6,413 nucleotides of DNA, taken from positions 1-6,413 of the forward strand of contig JAKBCJ010000283.1 of NCBI GenBank assembly GCA_021807975.1. The letters are read 5' to 3'. The stretch comes from Pseudomonadota bacterium (GTDB taxonomy: Bacteria; Pseudomonadota; Alphaproteobacteria; Acetobacterales; Acetobacteraceae). The notes beneath the pieces are model-generated. The model was given only the letters and a program-made list of their open reading frames with translations, searched no databases and was not told the origin of the DNA. A program made the translations under genes and the position numbers. This document shows positions 5,649 through 6,413 of the stretch, one piece after another. The first letter of the stretch is position 1; every line of letters begins with the position of its first letter.

Positions 5649-6350
5649 TCACCCTATCACCAGCACATCTTCGATCTTCAAAATCAGTTCCGTGGGTCGG
5701 CCGAACATCATCGAGATCACCTTGACATGCCGGCGGTCGGACCACGTTACCACGCACTCGAACCCGGCGACCGGGCCTCGGACAATGCGGATGGTCTGGC
5801 CGGGCGGGATGGTGCTGAACGCCGAAGCCTTCGCCACACGGTTCGGCAGGCGGCCGACGAGGTCTTCCATCATACCCACCGGAAGCGGTGACGGATCGCC
5901 GAGGATTTCCAGGACGGCCGGCATGTGCAGTATCTGCTGCCAATAGTCGCGGCGCCGATCGAAGTGGACGAACATATGACCGGGAAGCCACGCCCGCTCG
6001 GTGGGGGGGCGCCGGCGCTGGCGATGCTCGAAAGTCAGGTGGTGATACGGAAGCCGCGTCTGGTCCAGCAGCCGGCGGAGTAACCGTTCCTTGCCGGTGA
6101 TGAAGCGCATAACGAACCATTCCGGCTCGCGTTCGGCGCCTGGGCGGATGGCGGTGACGAATTCGGGGGAATAATTCACCCCCATAGACTTCGACGCCGA
6201 GATTGTCGGATTGTTCTGCGCGATAGCAGGGCCACTTGCCCCGTCGATTCCCGCCTCTATCCCGTCCGCCTCAACTCCGTCCAGCCTTTTGGGCTGCGGC
6301 ATCTCCGAATGGGACTTCAACGACGAACCGCGAATGTCGGTCATAATCAC
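5649..6350 (-). CDS. Phage-encoded NusG-family transcription elongation/antitermination factor
   Basis: This protein of about 233 residues has the two NusG domains. After a variable, acidic and Gly/Ala-rich N-terminal extension (about residues 1-75), the NGN domain runs from EWFVMRFITGKERLLRRLL (about 77-95) through AWLPGHMFVHFD (the NusG 'PGYVFV' position, about 120-131) to AVLEILGDPSPLP. The KOW domain follows near the C-terminus (PPGQTIRIVRGPVAGFECVV, then VKVISMMFGRPTELILKIED). NGN domains bind the RNA polymerase clamp and suppress pausing; KOW domains contact ribosome, Rho or other partners. A paralog at the head of this operon would suit antitermination of late genes. The start is uncertain: GTG 6350 is chosen for AAAAGGA (6360-6366) nine bases upstream. 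ATG 6371 (one-base TAATG overlap with the preceding stop) and ATG 6344 are alternatives. The codons between 6371 and 6350 look noncoding. Confidence 0.85.
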   Translation of the reverse strand: MIMTDIRGSSLKSHSEMPQPKRLDGVEADGIEAGIDGASGPAIAQNNPTISASKSMGVNYSPEFVTAIRPGAEREPEWFVMRFITGKERLLRRLLDQTRLPYHHLTFEHRQRRRPPTERAWLPGHMFVHFDRRRDYWQQILHMPAVLEILGDPSPLPVGMMEDLVGRLPNRVAKASAFSTIPPGQTIRIVRGPVAGFECVVTWSDRRHVKVISMMFGRPTELILKIEDVLVIG

Positions 6351-6359
6351 AGAAGCGTG

Positions 6360-6366
6360 TCCTTTT
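6360..6366 (-). promoter_or_regulatory. Shine-Dalgarno deciding the NusG-like start
   Basis: The minus-strand AAAAGGA is nine bases before GTG 6350 and fifteen before ATG 6344. It would lie inside the coding sequence if ATG 6371 were used. Confidence 0.5.
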
Positions 6367-6370
6367 GGCA

Positions 6371-6413
6371 TTAGTGAATCGCGCGTCGCAAGACTTTTTT
6401 GTTGGTCCGGGAA
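6371..6413 (-). CDS. C-terminal tail of an upstream gene (partial)
   Basis: Reading in from the right edge on the minus strand gives thirteen codons, SRTNKKVLRRAIH, and a TAA at 6373-6371. The basic tail and the one-base overlap with the ATG at 6371 are compatible with the end of another gene of the same operon. The fragment is too short to identify, and another frame is also open here, so this is tentative. Confidence 0.3.
   Translation of the reverse strand, partial: SRTNKKVLRRAIH

Noticed and set aside
5653..6120. N-terminal extension of the methyltransferase frame
   Set aside because: The extra residues overlap the NusG-like gene out of frame, are Pro- and Arg-rich, and add no domain. 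A Shine-Dalgarno precedes ATG 5622.
6393..6398. A run of six T on the plus strand as a terminator, or of six A on the minus strand as a frameshift site fusing the upstream gene to the NusG frame
   Set aside because: No stable hairpin precedes the T-run. The A-run is preceded by C and does not make a standard A-AAA-AAG slippery heptamer. The open -1 frame here is only about 14 codons, too short to be meaningful.
1..6413. tRNA genes, CRISPR arrays, transposons or attachment sites
   Set aside because: I saw no cloverleaf-like sequence, spaced repeats, transposase motifs or long terminal repeats on either strand by eye.

Overview
The window looks like part of the packaging and head-morphogenesis region of a tailed dsDNA bacteriophage or prophage. 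It carries a small-terminase-like protein, a large terminase with intact ATPase and nuclease motifs, and the N-terminal two thirds or so of a portal. The base composition is GC-rich and most genes favour G or C in the third codon position. The ParB-domain/DNA methylase fusion is a type I associate with phages of Alphaproteobacteria. I infer an alphaproteobacterial host (Rhodospirillales/Acetobacteraceae-like, possibly from soil). No host marker gene is present, so this is inference.

Almost everything reads on the minus strand, so the transcription order runs from high to low coordinates: the tail end of an unknown gene (6413-6371); a NusG-family factor with NGN and KOW domains (6350-5649); a ParB-N/adenine-or-cytosine-N4 DNA methyltransferase fusion (5622-4366); an 84-residue hypothetical protein (4376-4122); a small-terminase-like HTH protein (4118-3756); a 54-residue helical protein (3759-3595); a 22-residue single-span membrane peptide (3602-3534); a 427-residue Ig/cadherin-like plus GH5-type glycoside hydrolase (3524-2241); TerL (2241-952); and a DUF1073-type portal running off the left edge (756-1). 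Genes overlap by 1 to 11 bases or are separated by a few to about 26 bases, which indicates one translationally coupled operon. The exception is the roughly 195-base gap between TerL and portal. It holds competing small ORFs on opposite strands: a plus-strand two-TM membrane-like ORF (686-955) and a minus-strand 37-codon ORF (885-772).

How the genes may work together: the NusG paralog could help RNA polymerase read through the long late operon downstream of it. The methylase could modify phage DNA before packaging. TerS and TerL would recognise and package the DNA through the portal. The most unusual cargo is the carbohydrate-active enzyme placed between TerS and TerL. It has an intact GH5 catalytic pair and no signal peptide, so it is either a virion-associated depolymerase or an enzyme released at lysis that acts on a beta-glycan such as cellulose or mannan. 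The phage NusG paralog, the GH5 enzyme, the 22-residue membrane peptide, the TerL-portal gap and a perfect 12-bp hairpin inside the methylase gene are the main points for a second look.
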